Source: Megaleporinus macrocephalus (Eukaryota > Chordata > Actinopteri > Characiformes > Anostomidae). From it: DNA of 64,000 nt. The stretch lies in the NCBI GenBank assembly GCA_021613375.1, contig CM038719.1, positions 39,466,120 to 39,530,119 of the forward strand, written 5' to 3'. Both the position numbers and the translations under genes were made by a program. Positions 1-12,655 of the stretch are shown in pieces. The number at the start of each line of letters is the position of its first letter. Within the stretch, counting starts at the first letter, position 1. The notes beneath the pieces are model-generated. The model saw only the letters and a program-made list of their open reading frames with translations. It had not been told where the DNA came from and did not search any database.

Positions 1-394
1 ATGTTACTGTATGTATTACTGAGTATCTCTTTGGTAAATCTATATAAATCAGTTGATTTAATTCTTTAATGTTATAAGAGTTCTGTAAAAATCTTGTTTT
101 TGATCTTAAATCATTAATTTATATTTTATATTAATGACTGCAAATGTTTACAAACGTCAACAGTTCCTATCAAACTCCATAGTGAACACATAAGGGTTAA
201 TTAATAGAGCCATGTTGTTTTTATTTTTAAAAAAAGCACATAAAGCTGAAATCAGGATTTGTCATAATCAAAAATTAGTAAATTGAGAAATGTATGGAAG
301 CTTGAATGATGAAATGAATTTACTGCAAAGATGATAATAATAAATAAAATCTCAGTCGGTCACTTTTGAGCCAGGTTGTGCATCAAAGGGTTAA
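1..394 (+). mobile_element. piggyBac-like MITE, 5' end cut by window edge
   Basis: AT-rich non-coding element. Its right end reads TTGTGCATCAAAGGG followed by TTAA at 391-394. Related copies lie at 926-1010, 28551-28960, 54427-54752 (inverted) and 63420-63870 (inverted). Shared internal landmarks are 'tactgtatgtactgctgagt' and 'ccatagtgaacacataaggg'. Termini beginning CCC next to TTAA are the hallmark of piggyBac-superfamily elements, and this copy has no coding capacity. The family assignment is inferred from the ends only. Confidence 0.55.
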
Positions 395-925
395 ACGAGG
401 GGGTAACAAATGCAGTAACACTCATTTAATTACCAGTGTGTAACTACATGAGAGATAATATGCCATACTAACCAAGAAGATCTTGCTGTATTGCTGAAAT
501 CCACATGCAACAGTGGCTCCATCACTAGTAGTTGCATTGTTGTTGCATGTGTTGTTCATGTGCAACTACACAGCTATTACTTTATCAGTAACCGTGCTGC
601 CTGCCTCCCACAGTTGTGCTGCAATAATCTCTGAAGTGAGATGTTTCCATCTAACTAAATACGAAACCCTGATGATGATGCGTGTTGAAGGTGGACTGAA
701 GGATATTTGAGGATGTTTGAAATACTACTAGCTGGTTACACTGCAACAAAGAAAGAACCATCTGGGATAAGATATACTCCAGGCTTATTACCTTATGGAT
801 TGCATAGAGGTGCTCTTAGGTTATAGAAGTGTGTAGTAAACATTGGACCCACTGGTAGGTCTGGGGCATTTAAGAGGTTAGCAGCCACCTGGGACACCAC
901 ATACACATATATTAAACTTGACCCG
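395..925. other. Non-coding, no recognisable feature
   Basis: Mixed-composition sequence with short open frames only. The 65-codon frame at 513-710 has no recognisable domain and is probably chance. Confidence 0.4.
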
Positions 926-1010
926 TATTCATTTCCTATGTTACTGTATGTACTGCTGAGTATCTCTTTGGTAAATCTATTTAAATCAGTTTATTGTTTA
1001 AAAGGCAATC
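926..1010 (+). mobile_element. Fragment of the piggyBac-like MITE family
   Basis: Repeats the first ~70 bases of the window almost exactly (ATGTTACTGTATGTACTGCT, then the TTTGGTAAATCTAT block), then diverges. It is a solo fragment with no ends visible. Confidence 0.5.
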
Positions 1011-1592
1011 CATCTGAATTCATATGCATAATTATTGTTTTAAGATATAAACAAAGTAATTCAAAGAGTGCTCTGGTCCAGAGAAGCTAGCTCCAGAGCC
1101 AGTATGGTCCAGAGTGGTGCTGATAAGAAACATACGACTGAGTTATAAAGATTTGAGTCTCGATTTTTTCAGATGTATTCATTTTTTTACTGCTACACAC
1201 TGATATAATACTATATATTACACACATTTATTATATATATTAAATACATTTATTTACATATTACTGAACCTTTAAATGAAGGATACACTCTGCTTGTTTC
1301 TGCTAGAGCTCCGGTGTTTGACTGACGTGGGGCTGTTAAGAGTTAATTGATACGGTATAGCATGTCGACCATATGAGCCTGATTAGTTTAGGAGCTGCTC
1401 TAATAAGGCGGCAGTTATGATGCTGTGGAGGTTGAGCTGTGGGGGTGTCGAGGGCACGGTGTGTCTGTGTCTATATTTAGTTTTCATATACCTTCAGGTA
1501 AAAATGATATGTTATTTTATATATTACTATTGCTATTACATAGAGATGCTTATATGATGTACATATGGGCGAATTTATTACATATAGTACTA

Positions 1593-1595
<3 letters not shown>
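1011..1595. other. Non-coding, AT-rich
   Basis: Unique-looking AT-rich DNA with no open frame of note and no RNA gene seen. Confidence 0.4.
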
Positions 1596-1674
<79 letters not shown>

Positions 1675-1846
1675 CATGCTGGACATGTACTCATAGACAT
1701 ATAAAATTATACAGGACTTTATTTTATAGGTACTTACATATAGACACTTATGTGTATAGTATATATAATATATATAATACTTCTTCTTCTTACACATGTA
1801 TATGTACCTCTACATAACATATATGAGAAATATTATTTAACGTCTG

Positions 1847-1880
<34 letters not shown>
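1596..1880. repeat. (TA)n microsatellites
   Basis: A pure TA run at 1596-1671 and a second at 1851-1880, with TA-rich sequence between. The open frames through it on both strands encode only Ile-Tyr repeats and are artefacts. Confidence 0.95.
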
Positions 1881-1883
<3 letters not shown>

Positions 1884-3014
1884 GTACATATAAGAATGCT
1901 GGAACATAGTTGTAGGTACTTATATATATTATGAAATAAATATATAATTATTATAACATTGTATGTAGGTCCTTACATGCATATATGTATAGGTACCACG
2001 TCTGATTTATATCATTACCACATATAGGAAGGTGCTAATTGGTGTAACTTTAATTAATATAACTTTAAACTATACAAAAGAAAGAAAACATGACCTTAAC
2101 TTTATGTACTGAGATCCGTTCATCATCTGCAGCCTATATAACACATATGGGACATATATTTGTCCTCACACTGTATTAAAAACGTGTGTGTGTGTGTGTG
2201 TAATCCGAAGCTGGGTGTGTAAGGTATGAAGCTGTAGTTCACACACTGCAGTAATGACAGGCTTGTAGAAGCTCCAGCTGGTCCTGCCGCCCCTTCTCTC
2301 CCTCTTTCCCCGACCCACCCCCCTCTCCTCCCTCACTCACTCCATCCCTCTCCATCTATCTCTTTCGCCTTCCCTTTCGCTCTTTCCTCTCTGTGTTCAC
2401 TCTTTCTTCTCACTCTCTCTCTCTCTTTCTCCCCTGTGCCTCTTTCCTTCTTTGTTTTCTTTCACCTCTCTCCCCGCCCTCGTCTGTCACCACCAGCTCC
2501 TCTCTGGATGTTTCTCGTTTTGTTCTCTGTGTAAGAATTTACAATCATTAAGGTTTGGTCTCGTTCACTACTTCTTCTTTTGTTGCTGTTGTTGTTGTTG
2601 TTGTTGTTTTAGTCGACAGTATTATTTCTTTTCTTTCGTTTGGATCGTGTTTATCACCCCAGAGATTTGCAACACAAAGAAGGAAACAGCTTTCCTTGAA
2701 CTTGGCCTCAGTACGGCGGAACAGTATGTGTACAGTTGTTTCACAGTAATAAAGTGCTCCGCCCACTAACTCGTTCACTTGTAACTACTGGTGGAACATC
2801 ATCTGAAATTAATAGCGCACTCTAAATGTAGTGGGTCTGCGCGCTCTCATTAGGTGGAATGCAGTGGGGAACCCTCAGGGCCTTCTAGGCCTTCAGATTA
2901 GGCCTAATGATTTCTGTGAAATAAAAACATGACATGTTTATAATTTTTTTTTCAGCTCATTTTTATTTAATATAGTCATCATGCTTGTTATAGTTAACAG
3001 AATCTGAAAAGATG

Positions 3015-3017
<3 letters not shown>
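1881..3017. other. Non-coding with pyrimidine-rich tract
   Basis: Contains a short (GT)n at about 2183-2200, a C/T-rich stretch at 2280-2480 and a (TTG)n run near 2583-2610. Short frames on both strands cross these tracts and have no domain signature. Confidence 0.5.

Positions 3018-3094
<77 letters not shown>
3018..3094. repeat. (TA)n microsatellite
   Basis: About 38 uninterrupted TA dinucleotides directly before the 21-bp minisatellite. Confidence 0.95.
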
Positions 3095-3098
<4 letters not shown>

Positions 3099-3104
3099 CA
3101 CCAT

Positions 3105-5035
3105 ATAAGTTTAGGCTTACACCAGGTACTATGTTTTGGGCACCACATCATTTCAGCTGCACCCTAGATACCATGTGGTGTGCACCAGAGCCTATGTGGT
3201 AAGCAATAGATATGTTCAGGTTTGCACCAGATACTATGTGTTGAGCACTAGATAATTTCAGTTGCATCCCAGATACTACTTGGTGGACAGCAGATCCTAT
3301 GCGGTAAGCACCAGATATGTTCAGGTTTGCACCAGATACTTTGTGCTGAGCACCGGAGAATTTCAGCAACACCTTAGATACTATGTGGTGTGCACCAGAT
3401 ACTATGTGGTGAGCACCATATAAGTTTAGGCTTACACCAGGTACTATGTTTTGGGCACCAGATCACTTCAGCTGCACCCTAGATACTATGTGGTGTGCAC
3501 CAGAGACTATATGGTAAGCACTAGATATGTTTAGGTTTGCACCAGATACCATGTGTTGAGCATCATAGAATTTCAGTGGCAATGCTAATATGATGTGGTG
3601 TGCACAAGATACTATATGATAAGCACAAGATAAATTTAGTTGTGCACGGTATACTATTGAGCAGCGGATAATTTCAGCTGCACCTTAGATACTATGTGGT
3701 GTGCACCAGGTACTATGTGGTGAGCACCATATAAGTTTAGGCTTACACCAGGTACTATGTTTTGGGCACCAGATCATTTCAGCTGCACCCTAGATACTAT
3801 GTGGTGTGCACCAGAGACTATATGGTAAGCACTAGATATGTTTAGGTTTGCACCAGATACCATTTGTTGAGCAAGATAAATTTAGGTGTGCACAGTATAC
3901 TACGTACTCAGCACAAGATAAATTCATGTGTGCACAAGATACTATGTGTTGAGCACCTGAGAATTTCAACTGCACCAGGTACTATGTGGTGAGCACTAGA
4001 TAAGTTCAGGTTTGCACCAGATACTATGTGTTGCGCACTAGATAATTTCAGTTGCACCCTAGATACTACTTGGTGGACAACAGATCCTATGTGGCAAGCA
4101 CTAGATATGTTCAGGTTTGCACCAGATACTATGTGTTAAGCACCTGAGAATTTCAGCTGCACCTTAGATACTATGTGGTGTGCACCAGGTACTATGTAGT
4201 GAGCATTAGATAAGTTCAGGTTTGCACCAGATACCATGTGTTGAGCACAGAAGAATTTTTGTGGCAATGCTGATATGATGTGGTGTGCACCAGATGATAT
4301 GATAGGCACAAGATAAATGTAGGTGTGCACAGTATACTTTGTGTTGAGCACCAGATAATATTTAAGCTGCACCCTAGATACTATGTGGTGTGCACAAGAT
4401 ACTACGTGTTGAGCACCTGAAAATTTCAACTGCACCTTAGATACTATGTGGTGAGCACTAGATACGTTTAGGTTTGTACCAGATACTATGTGGTAAGCAA
4501 CGGGTCATTTCAGCTGCACCCCAGATTCTATTTGGTGTGCACCAGATCCTGTGTGGTGAGCACTAGGTAAGTTTAGGTTTGCACCAGATACTGTGTGTTG
4601 GGCACCAGATAGTATTTCAGCTGCACCCTAGATACTATGTGGTGTGCACAAGATACTACGTACTCAGCACCAGATAAATTTATGTGTGCACAAAATACTG
4701 TGTTGAGCACCTGAGAATTTCAACTGCACCTTAGATACTATGTGGTGTGCACCAGGTACTATGTGGTGAGCACTAGATAAGTTCAGCTGTGCACAAGATA
4801 CTATGTGGTAAGCAACAGGTCATTTCAGCTGCACCCCAGATCCTGAGTGGTAAGCACTAGATACTATGTGTTGAGCACTAGATAATTTCAGATGCACCCC
4901 GGATACTACTTGGTGGACAACAGATAATATGTGGTGAGCACTAGATACGTTTAGGTTTGCACCAGATACTGTATGTTGGGCACCAGATCATTTCAGCTGC
5001 ACCCTAGATACTATGTGGTGTGCACCAGATATAGC
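3105..5035 (+). repeat. Diverged 21-bp minisatellite, ~1.9 kb
   Basis: Built from a ~21-bp unit such as 'caccagatactatgtggtg' plus 2-3 bases, alternating with related units ('cactagataagttcaggttt', 'cagataatttcagctgcacc') to give a higher-order period of roughly 80-100 bp. Copies are diverged and vary in length. The minus-strand frames at 3148-3372 and 4136-4435 are translations of the repeat and not genes. Confidence 0.9.
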
Positions 5036-5054
5036 CATTTGTTATTATACAGTA

Positions 5055-5225
5055 TATGAAGTGCTCAATTCAGAGTATTGAGTGCTCACAACATAGTATG
5101 GAGGCCTGATCAGATAGTCATGGGTACTCACAATATAGTGTCTGGTGCTCACTACTTGATGATGTCATGTGTCGGGTGCTTGCCACATAGTACATAGTAT
5201 CTGGTGCTCACCTGATAGTATCTAA
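5055..5225 (-). repeat. Inverted block of the 21-bp minisatellite
   Basis: Contains 'acatagtatctggtgctcac' and variants, which are the reverse complement of the array unit at 3105-5035. The orientation switches near 5040-5055. Confidence 0.8.
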
Positions 5226-5570
5226 CCACACTAGGTTTTACCTAAAATATAGACCACACTCTTTCAGGGGCTCCATACTATTTAATGTCTACAAAGGTGT
5301 GTCACTGACTGAATTGGGTTATTTTTTTTAGGGTATTTGTGGGCGGGGCCTAAAAAAGTCCTGAAAACAGGCTGTGGGGTCTTTTTTACCAGTACAGTGA
5401 TCTCGCTGTTGTTCTGTTCATCTCCTCCGACACTCGTACTCATGTACATGTGTGTGTGTGTGTGTGTATGTGCCCCACCTCAGTGCAATACCCCAGAGAC
5501 CTCCAGCAGAGGCTGCCATAATACCAGCTATACTCAGAGGGATGGTGGTGGTGGTGGTGGTGGGGGGGGG
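5226..5570. other. Non-coding, no recognisable feature
   Basis: Short unique stretch with a (TG)n at about 5449-5470 and a (GGT)n/G run just before the GA tract. Confidence 0.4.

Positions 5571-5613
<43 letters not shown>
5571..5613 (+). repeat. (GA)n microsatellite
   Basis: About 20 GA units following a poly-G run. Confidence 0.95.
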
Positions 5614-5617
<4 letters not shown>

Positions 5618-5639
5618 GTTTATGAATGTGTGCGTGTGT

Positions 5640-5822
5640 GTCTGCCCTGTTTAGCCTCTCTGGCCGCGACTCACACTCGCAGCGCCAGCCTGTATTTATC
5701 TATTTATTAGCTGTGTTATTGTTATTAAAAGGGGATCGCCACGGCGACCCGCTGGGCCAGATCAGGAGCTGTGATTGGATCTTTCCTCTTTTAGAGTGGA
5801 GAGAAAGCAGCCCGGGGGCAAC

Positions 5823-5825
<3 letters not shown>
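5640..5825. other. Candidate conserved non-coding element
   Basis: A balanced-composition island between two GA microsatellites, with features such as 'ggggatcgccacggcgaccc'. It has no good reading frame and no match to the repeats in this window. Its position upstream of ebf exons, a locus type rich in regulatory elements, makes an enhancer plausible, but this rests on composition alone. Confidence 0.25.
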
Positions 5826-5864
<39 letters not shown>

Positions 5865-6445
5865 ACACAAGACAAAAAGAAAGCCAGAGAGATAGGAAAG
5901 AATAAAAGAAAAATAAAGAAAGAGAGAGAGAGAAAGAAAGAGAGAGAATATGGAATTCAGAGAAAATATGAGAAGAGAGTGAAAGAGGGAGAGAATAGAA
6001 AAAAAATGAGACAGAGAGAGAGAGAGAAAGAGAGAGAAAGAAGAGAGATCGATAGAGAAAAAAAGAAAAAAGGAAACAAAGGAAGGATAAAAAGAAAAAG
6101 AAAACAGAGTGAAAGGAAAGGAAAAAAAGAAAGGAAAATAAGAGACAGGGAGAGAGACAGAAAGAGAGAGAGAAGTGAAATAGAAATAGAAGAGAGGGAT
6201 AGATTGAGAAAAATATAGAGAGGACTAGAGAGAAAGAGAGAGAAGAGAGAGAGGAAGAAAGAGAAACTAGAGAGAATAAAAGAAAAAGAAATAGAGAGAA
6301 AAAGAGAGAGAATATGGAATGCAGAGAAAATATGAAAGTGAGTGAAAGAGATTAATAAACTAAAGAGAGAGAGAGAGAGAGATGGATGGAGAAAAAAAGA
6401 AAATAAAAGGGAAGAAAGAAAAGAAAGAAAGGAAAATAAAAACAT

Positions 6446-6480
<35 letters not shown>

Positions 6481-6810
6481 AAAACTAGAGAGACACAGAG
6501 AGAGAAGAGAGAGAGAGAAAGAAAGGAACAGGAGCGAGAGAACAGAAAAACAAACAAGACAAAGACAGAGACAGAGAGAAAGAGAGAGAGATGTATGGAG
6601 AAAAAAAAAAGAAAAAAAGGAGAGGAAGAAAGAAAAAGAAAACAGAGTGAAAGGACAGTAAAGAAAGAAAGAAAAATAAGATTAAAAAATATTAAGAGAG
6701 AGAGAGACAGAGAGAGAGAGAAATAGAAGAGAGGGATAGATTGAGAAAGAGAGAGAGAAGAGAAAGAGGAAGAGAAAGAAAGGGAGACAGAGAGAGAGAG
6801 TATTGCTGTT
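5826..6810 (+). repeat. Long purine-rich (GA/GAAA) tract
   Basis: Nearly 1 kb of G/A on the + strand with interspersed GAGA, GAAA and AAAG blocks. Frames on either strand encode only Arg/Glu/Lys or Ser/Leu/Phe runs. Confidence 0.9.
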
Positions 6811-7000
6811 TATGGAAAGACTCTGAATTGAAAGCCTGAATTAGAAATGTAATAAACAGCTGCAGCGTCTGTAATAAGCTCGTGTCTGGAAGCGGAGGGA
6901 GCACCGCAGGTCATTAAGTGTTAAAGGGCCACTTCACCCAAAACTCACTACTGATAATGAACCACGAGACTGCTGTCACTCTGCATATCAAACTGTACCA
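6811..7000. other. Unique segment, possible conserved non-coding element
   Basis: Short unique stretch between two arrays (for example 'aataaacagctgcagcgtct'). No coding potential seen. Confidence 0.2.
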
Positions 7001-7004
7001 GCCT

Positions 7005-7810
7005 TTCATTCACTGTTATTCACTGTTATTCACTGTTATTCACTGTTATTCACTTTTATTCACTTTTATTCATTGTTATTCACTTTTATTCACTTCATTC
7101 ACTGTTATTCACTTTTATTCACTTTTATTCACTGTTATTCACTGTTATTCACTGTTATTCACTTCATTCACTATTATTCACTGTTATTCACTTTTATTCA
7201 CTGTTATTCACTTTTATTCACTTCATTCACTGTTATTCACTGTTATTCACTTTTATTCACTGTTATTCACTGTTATTCACTTCATTCACTTCATTCACTG
7301 TTATTCACTGTTATTCACTGTTATTCACTTTTATTCACTGTTATTCACTGTTATTCACTTCATTCACTGTTATTCACTGTTATTCACTGTTATTCACTTT
7401 TATTCACTGTTATTCACTTTTATTCACTTCATTCACTTCATTCACTGTTATTCACTGTTATTCACTTTTATTCACTGTTATTCACTGTAATTCACTTCAT
7501 TCACTGTTATTCACTGTTATTCACTTTTATTCACTTCATTCACTTCATTCACTGTTATTCACTGTTATTCACTTTTATTCACTGTTATTCACTGTTATTC
7601 ACTTTTATTCACAGTTATTCACTTTTATTCACTTCATTCACTGTTATTCACTGTTATCCACTTAATTCACTGTTATTCACTGTAATTCACTTCATTCACT
7701 TCATTCACTGTAATTCACTTAATTCACTGTTATTCACTGTTATTCACTTCATTCACTGTTATTCACTGTTATTCACTTCATTCACTGTTATTCACTGTTA
7801 TTCACTGTTC
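7005..7810 (+). repeat. 10-bp minisatellite (TTATTCACTG)n
   Basis: About 80 copies of TTATTCACTG with variants TTATTCACTT and a 9-bp TTCATTCAC form. The two long + frames across it (190 and 264 codons) are repeat translations rich in Ile-His-Cys-Tyr-Ser-Leu. Confidence 0.97.
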
Positions 7811-8500
7811 ACCTCAGCGCCTCTGAAGCAGTCATACACTTCACATACGCTGAGCGCTCCAGCCTAAACCAGCGCTGAGTACGTTATTTATCATGTAGAA
7901 CTCTGGACTGCAGGCTTGTTTCCTTTAGCCCGTTCGTGGTTTCATCCATCAGTGTTCCTTCACTACAGTTTCCAGCCTGGCTTGTACAAATATATCACCA
8001 ACCACTGGGAACCCATGCATGACAGAAATAACTATCTGGCTTCCGTCTGCAGTGACCAGCTAACAGACGAAACACATATCCACCCTAAAGTGCTTGTAGC
8101 ACATCATCAGACGCGGGTATTTACTTGTATGTGATTGGAAAGTCTCACTATCCACACTACTGTGGCACAACTGTAGGAGACGAGTAAGCCTGGCTACAGG
8201 AAGTGTAGTTACAGTTATCATTTTTGGATGGATCTACCCTTTCGGAGGATTAGTGAAGAAGAATGAATGTTTAGTGCAGCAGCAAGCTTCACTATAATTC
8301 TTCTGTGGCTTCTTTACTTTTTATTAGTTTTATGATTATTGTATTTTATTAGGTTTAGTATTAATGCATTTGGGAGCTTGACAAGCATAGTGCATGTTAA
8401 AGGGCCCATATGGAAAATATAAATTTGTAAAATCTATTTTTATAGGTCATTTAATTTTATATGTTTATTATGTCTATCATAACAATTATAATAAGCCTTT

Positions 8501-8507
<7 letters not shown>
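7811..8507. other. Non-coding, no recognisable feature
   Basis: Unique sequence with one 72-codon frame (7916-8134) that shows no domain or splice context. Confidence 0.4.

Positions 8508-8579
<72 letters not shown>
8508..8579. repeat. (TA)n microsatellite
   Basis: Around 36 TA units in AT-rich flanks. Confidence 0.95.
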
Positions 8580-8582
<3 letters not shown>

Positions 8583-8695
8583 TTCTTATTTATATTATAT
8601 ATATTATTAATTTTATTTAAATAATTTTATTTTTATATATATATTTCATGTTAAAGGGCTAACAAGTTATTTGTGTTACTGTGTCACAACAGCTG

Positions 8696-8696
<1 letters not shown>

Positions 8697-8756
<60 letters not shown>
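8697..8756 (+). repeat. (CA)n microsatellite
   Basis: About 29 CA units. Confidence 0.95.
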
Positions 8757-8759
<3 letters not shown>

Positions 8760-10325
8760 GCATAACCGTTCTAACTTGAGCATGAGCATAAGTGCTTGAG
8801 GCTAAACTAGTACAAGCTCTCTAGGCAGATATATGTTACTGTGTTGGTTTTTGTGACATCACAAAAACATTAAATTCAAAACTAGTTGTCCTCAGGTCAG
8901 TTTCTAATATCTGGACTGTATGGACTGTATGGAACCGTCCCATGTTGTACAGTTTGGTTTTGCTTGGTATGGGCCCTTTAAACAGATCACAAGCCAGAAA
9001 TAGAGACAGCGTGTGTTTTGGCACAGGTTAGGTGTGTTTGAGTGTGTGTGTGTATGTGTGTGTGTGTGGTGTAAATGAAATGCAGGCAGCTGTTTTTTTT
9101 TCTTTTCCGTGCTCGCTTTTGTCACGTCGTTCTTTTGGCTGTTCGTGCGTGTATCTGCCGTGTCTGCTCTTTAATAATAATTACGTTTTAATACTTTCAG
9201 CGTCTTAACACATAAACTCTGCACCCGCATATCACAGTTTGGGTTCAGCACGGTTCACCTAATTGAGCATGAAAGGGCTGTTTTTCTTTTTCTTTTTTTT
9301 TTTTAATAAGCATTTCACAGAAATTTTTCACTTCAATTTGGTTTGACATATTTTATGTACACATTTATGACATGCAAGTGCGGCTCAGCGAGATCTGTAC
9401 AGTGGAAATGAGACAAATGTGCTCAGCTTTAAAGAGGAAATCAGCATTTCTTCATAATTAGGAATTAAGACCCTGTTTCTTTATATTAAACTATATAAGA
9501 GACCTAAACACAGCCATTCAGGGTGGAAACCTCTGAGTTTTTATATGTAATTATGATTATATATAATACTAATATAATATAATGCATGTCCACCTAACTG
9601 AATATATATGCCTATAAGAATAAAGAGGTTCAGATCTGAATGTGTTGAGAGACGAGTGTAAATAGTGAGGTTGGAGCCCATGTACACAAATATTACTAAA
9701 AATGAGAATGTATATTTTTATAAGAGCTATAAAACCCCCAAACCTGTTTATCAGAACAGGATCTCAGCATCTACACTATCTTCTTCAGTCCTGTTAGAGA
9801 AGCAGCTCATGTGGCTCCTCATGAAGCTGCTGGTCAGAATGTTCAAAGTATGTAAACCTGCATCAGAGCAAATGAGCTCATTTCTAAAAGACCCTCCAAA
9901 CATTCTTTAAACACAACCAGATGTTTAATTCTGCTCCAGGAATAATTCCATACCTCTGATTCTATAGTTCTGATCTCTTCACACTTATTCACTAATATTA
10001 TTACTATTAATACAGTACACAGAAGAAGAACCTGGGTATGTGTTTCCAAACTTTTGACTGGCAGTGTCTTGTTTTTAAATAATCATAAAGCAAAGTCTCT
10101 GACATTGTGCACGGGATTTGTTTTTTTAGCTCTGCAGTCATCTGCTCACCGTTCTGACTCCAGTTCCTCCTCAAACAACACTCAATGAGAAAATGAAATT
10201 TTTGGATTAAAAAAAAAAGATTTCTTTTTAAAGGACACGCTCAATTCTGGAGAAACTGTGGTAGAGATTGGAACCAGACATCTAAAGAGCCTCTTAAAGC
10301 TTAATCACAGATTAATATATTACAA
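8757..10325. other. Non-coding flank or intron of the ebf gene
   Basis: No ebf exon was found here; the exon expected before 11417 (ending in the conserved ...ERLPK segment) was looked for and not seen. The end near 10045-10068 ('ccaaacttttgactggcagt') matches the terminal motif of the MITE at 12229-12655, so a decayed copy probably ends there. Confidence 0.4.
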
Positions 10326-10628
10326 TGTAGTGGTCAGCACTGTCTCCTCACAGTAAGATGATCTGGGTTGGATTCCCGGTCTGGGTGGTTCTGTGTGGAG
10401 TGTGTATGTTCTCTCTGTGTTTGAGTGGGTTCCTCCAGGTACTCTGGTTTCCTCCCACAGTCCGAACACATGCATGTTAGGATCCTTACTCTAAACTGAA
10501 CGTAGGTGTGAGTGTGACGGACTGGTGACCTGTCCATGGTGTACCATGCTTTGACTTTGGGATTGGCTTTAGCCCCCACCGTGACCCCGACTAGCGGGAT
10601 AAAGTGGAAGATCATAGATGGATGGGTG
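10326..10628 (+). mobile_element. SINE-like interspersed repeat
   Basis: Begins 'gtagtggtcagcactgtctc' and carries 'cctcccacagtccgaacaca', 'gactggtgacctgtccatgg' and a 3' GATGGATG-type tail. This is the layout of a very common fish interspersed repeat. A truncated inverted copy lies at 56370-56480, and its edge appears to have seeded the 20-bp satellite there. The minus-strand 99-codon frame is not a gene. Confidence 0.7.
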
Positions 10629-11416
10629 GACATAAGAATAAATGGTTAACTTCTTTTACTATATACTTGAGATTTCTTTATTTATTCATGGTGGAGAGAT
10701 ACTCCATATGTGATTTCACTACAATATGTTTACACAGTGTAACCAGCAAAAAACAACAAGTTATAAAGTTTTTATTTGTCCAAAAGTCTGAGACCTCCTC
10801 AAAAAATGTTTTTTTCATTTATATCTGTACATAAACAACAGTAAGTTTTAGAATTGTGAACAATTTAATGCAAATGCTGACGATTACAATGAAGTGAAAT
10901 TGTAAAATTGACCATATTAATATATATTTTTAGTATTGTTCTGTTGAATCACATGTTCAAATGACTCTCAGGTGGAACTGACCTACTCATTAGAAACATC
11001 TGCAGAACTTGTGGTGTCTCAAGCGCACCCTGTCAATAAAGAAAAGCAAAATATCATTAAATATCAAATACAATGATTCTACTTTTCACTCAGATTGTCA
11101 TACTAATGATTAAACTTTGTAATGAAAAGCTTTATATTAAGTTAATAAAGTGATGCAACATGGAAGCAACTGTAACTGTTATTGAAGTGAATTATGGTGT
11201 TAACTGTGTGTGCATATATGAGCGCCGCGTTGTGGGGACCTTCCTTTCCTAATCATTACATTTGAAGGTGAAGACATGATTAGGTTGAGGTCAGGGTTAA
11301 AGTCAAGGTTAGGCTGGTAGTAGTTATGGTTAAGGCTGGTCTCCTGGAATTTGAACGGAAGTCTTTGTCGTGTCCCCATAATTCACAGAAACAAACATTT
11401 GTGTGTGTGTGTTTAG
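10629..11416. other. Intron upstream of the first visible ebf exon
   Basis: No coding feature. The 3' splice site of the next exon is unusual: the expected pyrimidine tract is a (GT)n run (11400-11411) followed by TTTAG. Confidence 0.6.
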
Positions 11417-12017
<601 letters not shown>

Positions 12018-12192
12018 GAGATAATTCTGAAGCGAGCGGCTGATCTGACCGAGGCGCTCTACAGTGTCCCCCGCAGCCATAACCAGCTGCCCTCGCTGAC
12101 TGGCTCAGGCGCACACTCCGGCATGATGGGGGTCAACTCTTTCAGCAGCCAACTGGCCGTCAACATCTCTGAGGCTTCACAGGGAGACCAGG
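12018..12192 (+). CDS. ebf: EBF/COE transcription factor, exon with second helix-2 copy and start of transactivation region
   Basis: A 175-bp exon (58 codons plus one base) between CTACAG and GGTGAGT. It begins [19 protein letters not shown], a paralogous copy of the preceding exon's helix, followed by a linker containing [15 protein letters not shown] and ISEASQGDQ. The match to EBF1/3/4 is unmistakable. The linker after HNQ ([11 protein letters not shown]) is the most variable part among paralogues. The exon ends in phase 1, completing a Gly codon with the next exon. Confidence 0.96.
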
Positions 12193-12228
12193 GTGAGTCT
12201 TAGTGTGTGTTTGTTACAGTAATGTGAA

Positions 12229-12405
12229 TACACTATCAGTCAAAAGTGTGGAGACATCTACCTAGGCTTTTCTCATTTGCACTATTTTAATAGTAATAAT
12301 ATTAAAAGCTATAAAACAACACTTATGGAGTTATTCTTGAACAACATTTTGTAGTATTTCAATATAAAATGTTTATTTGGTTTATATATATATTTTTTTT
12401 TATTT

Positions 12406-12470
<65 letters not shown>

Positions 12471-12487
12471 TTTATTTTTATTTGGTT

Positions 12488-12556
<69 letters not shown>

Positions 12557-12655
12557 TTGGACATGTGTACCAACTTCACTATTTAAACTTTTTTCTTCAA
12601 CACATTCAGTGTTCATGTTCAGTTATGTGTGCCCAAACTTTTGACTGGTGGTGCA
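12229..12655. mobile_element. MITE with inverted ends, split by TA microsatellites
   Basis: Left end 'cactatcagtcaaaagtgtg' and right end 'cccaaacttttgactggtgg' are inverted copies of each other. This type of terminus is widespread in fish genomes. The interior holds two (TA)n runs (12410-12467 and 12489-12552). It starts only ~37 bp after an ebf 5' splice site. All frames through it are Ile-Tyr artefacts. Confidence 0.65.

Noticed and set aside
7005..7867. 264-codon + frame of His/Cys/Tyr/Ser repeats
   Set aside because: A 10-bp repeat naturally gives a period-10-residue peptide in open frames; multiple frames are open simultaneously.
1..11416. Upstream ebf exon ending in ERLPK
   Set aside because: No matching sequence with a splice donor was found, so it must lie outside the window or was missed.
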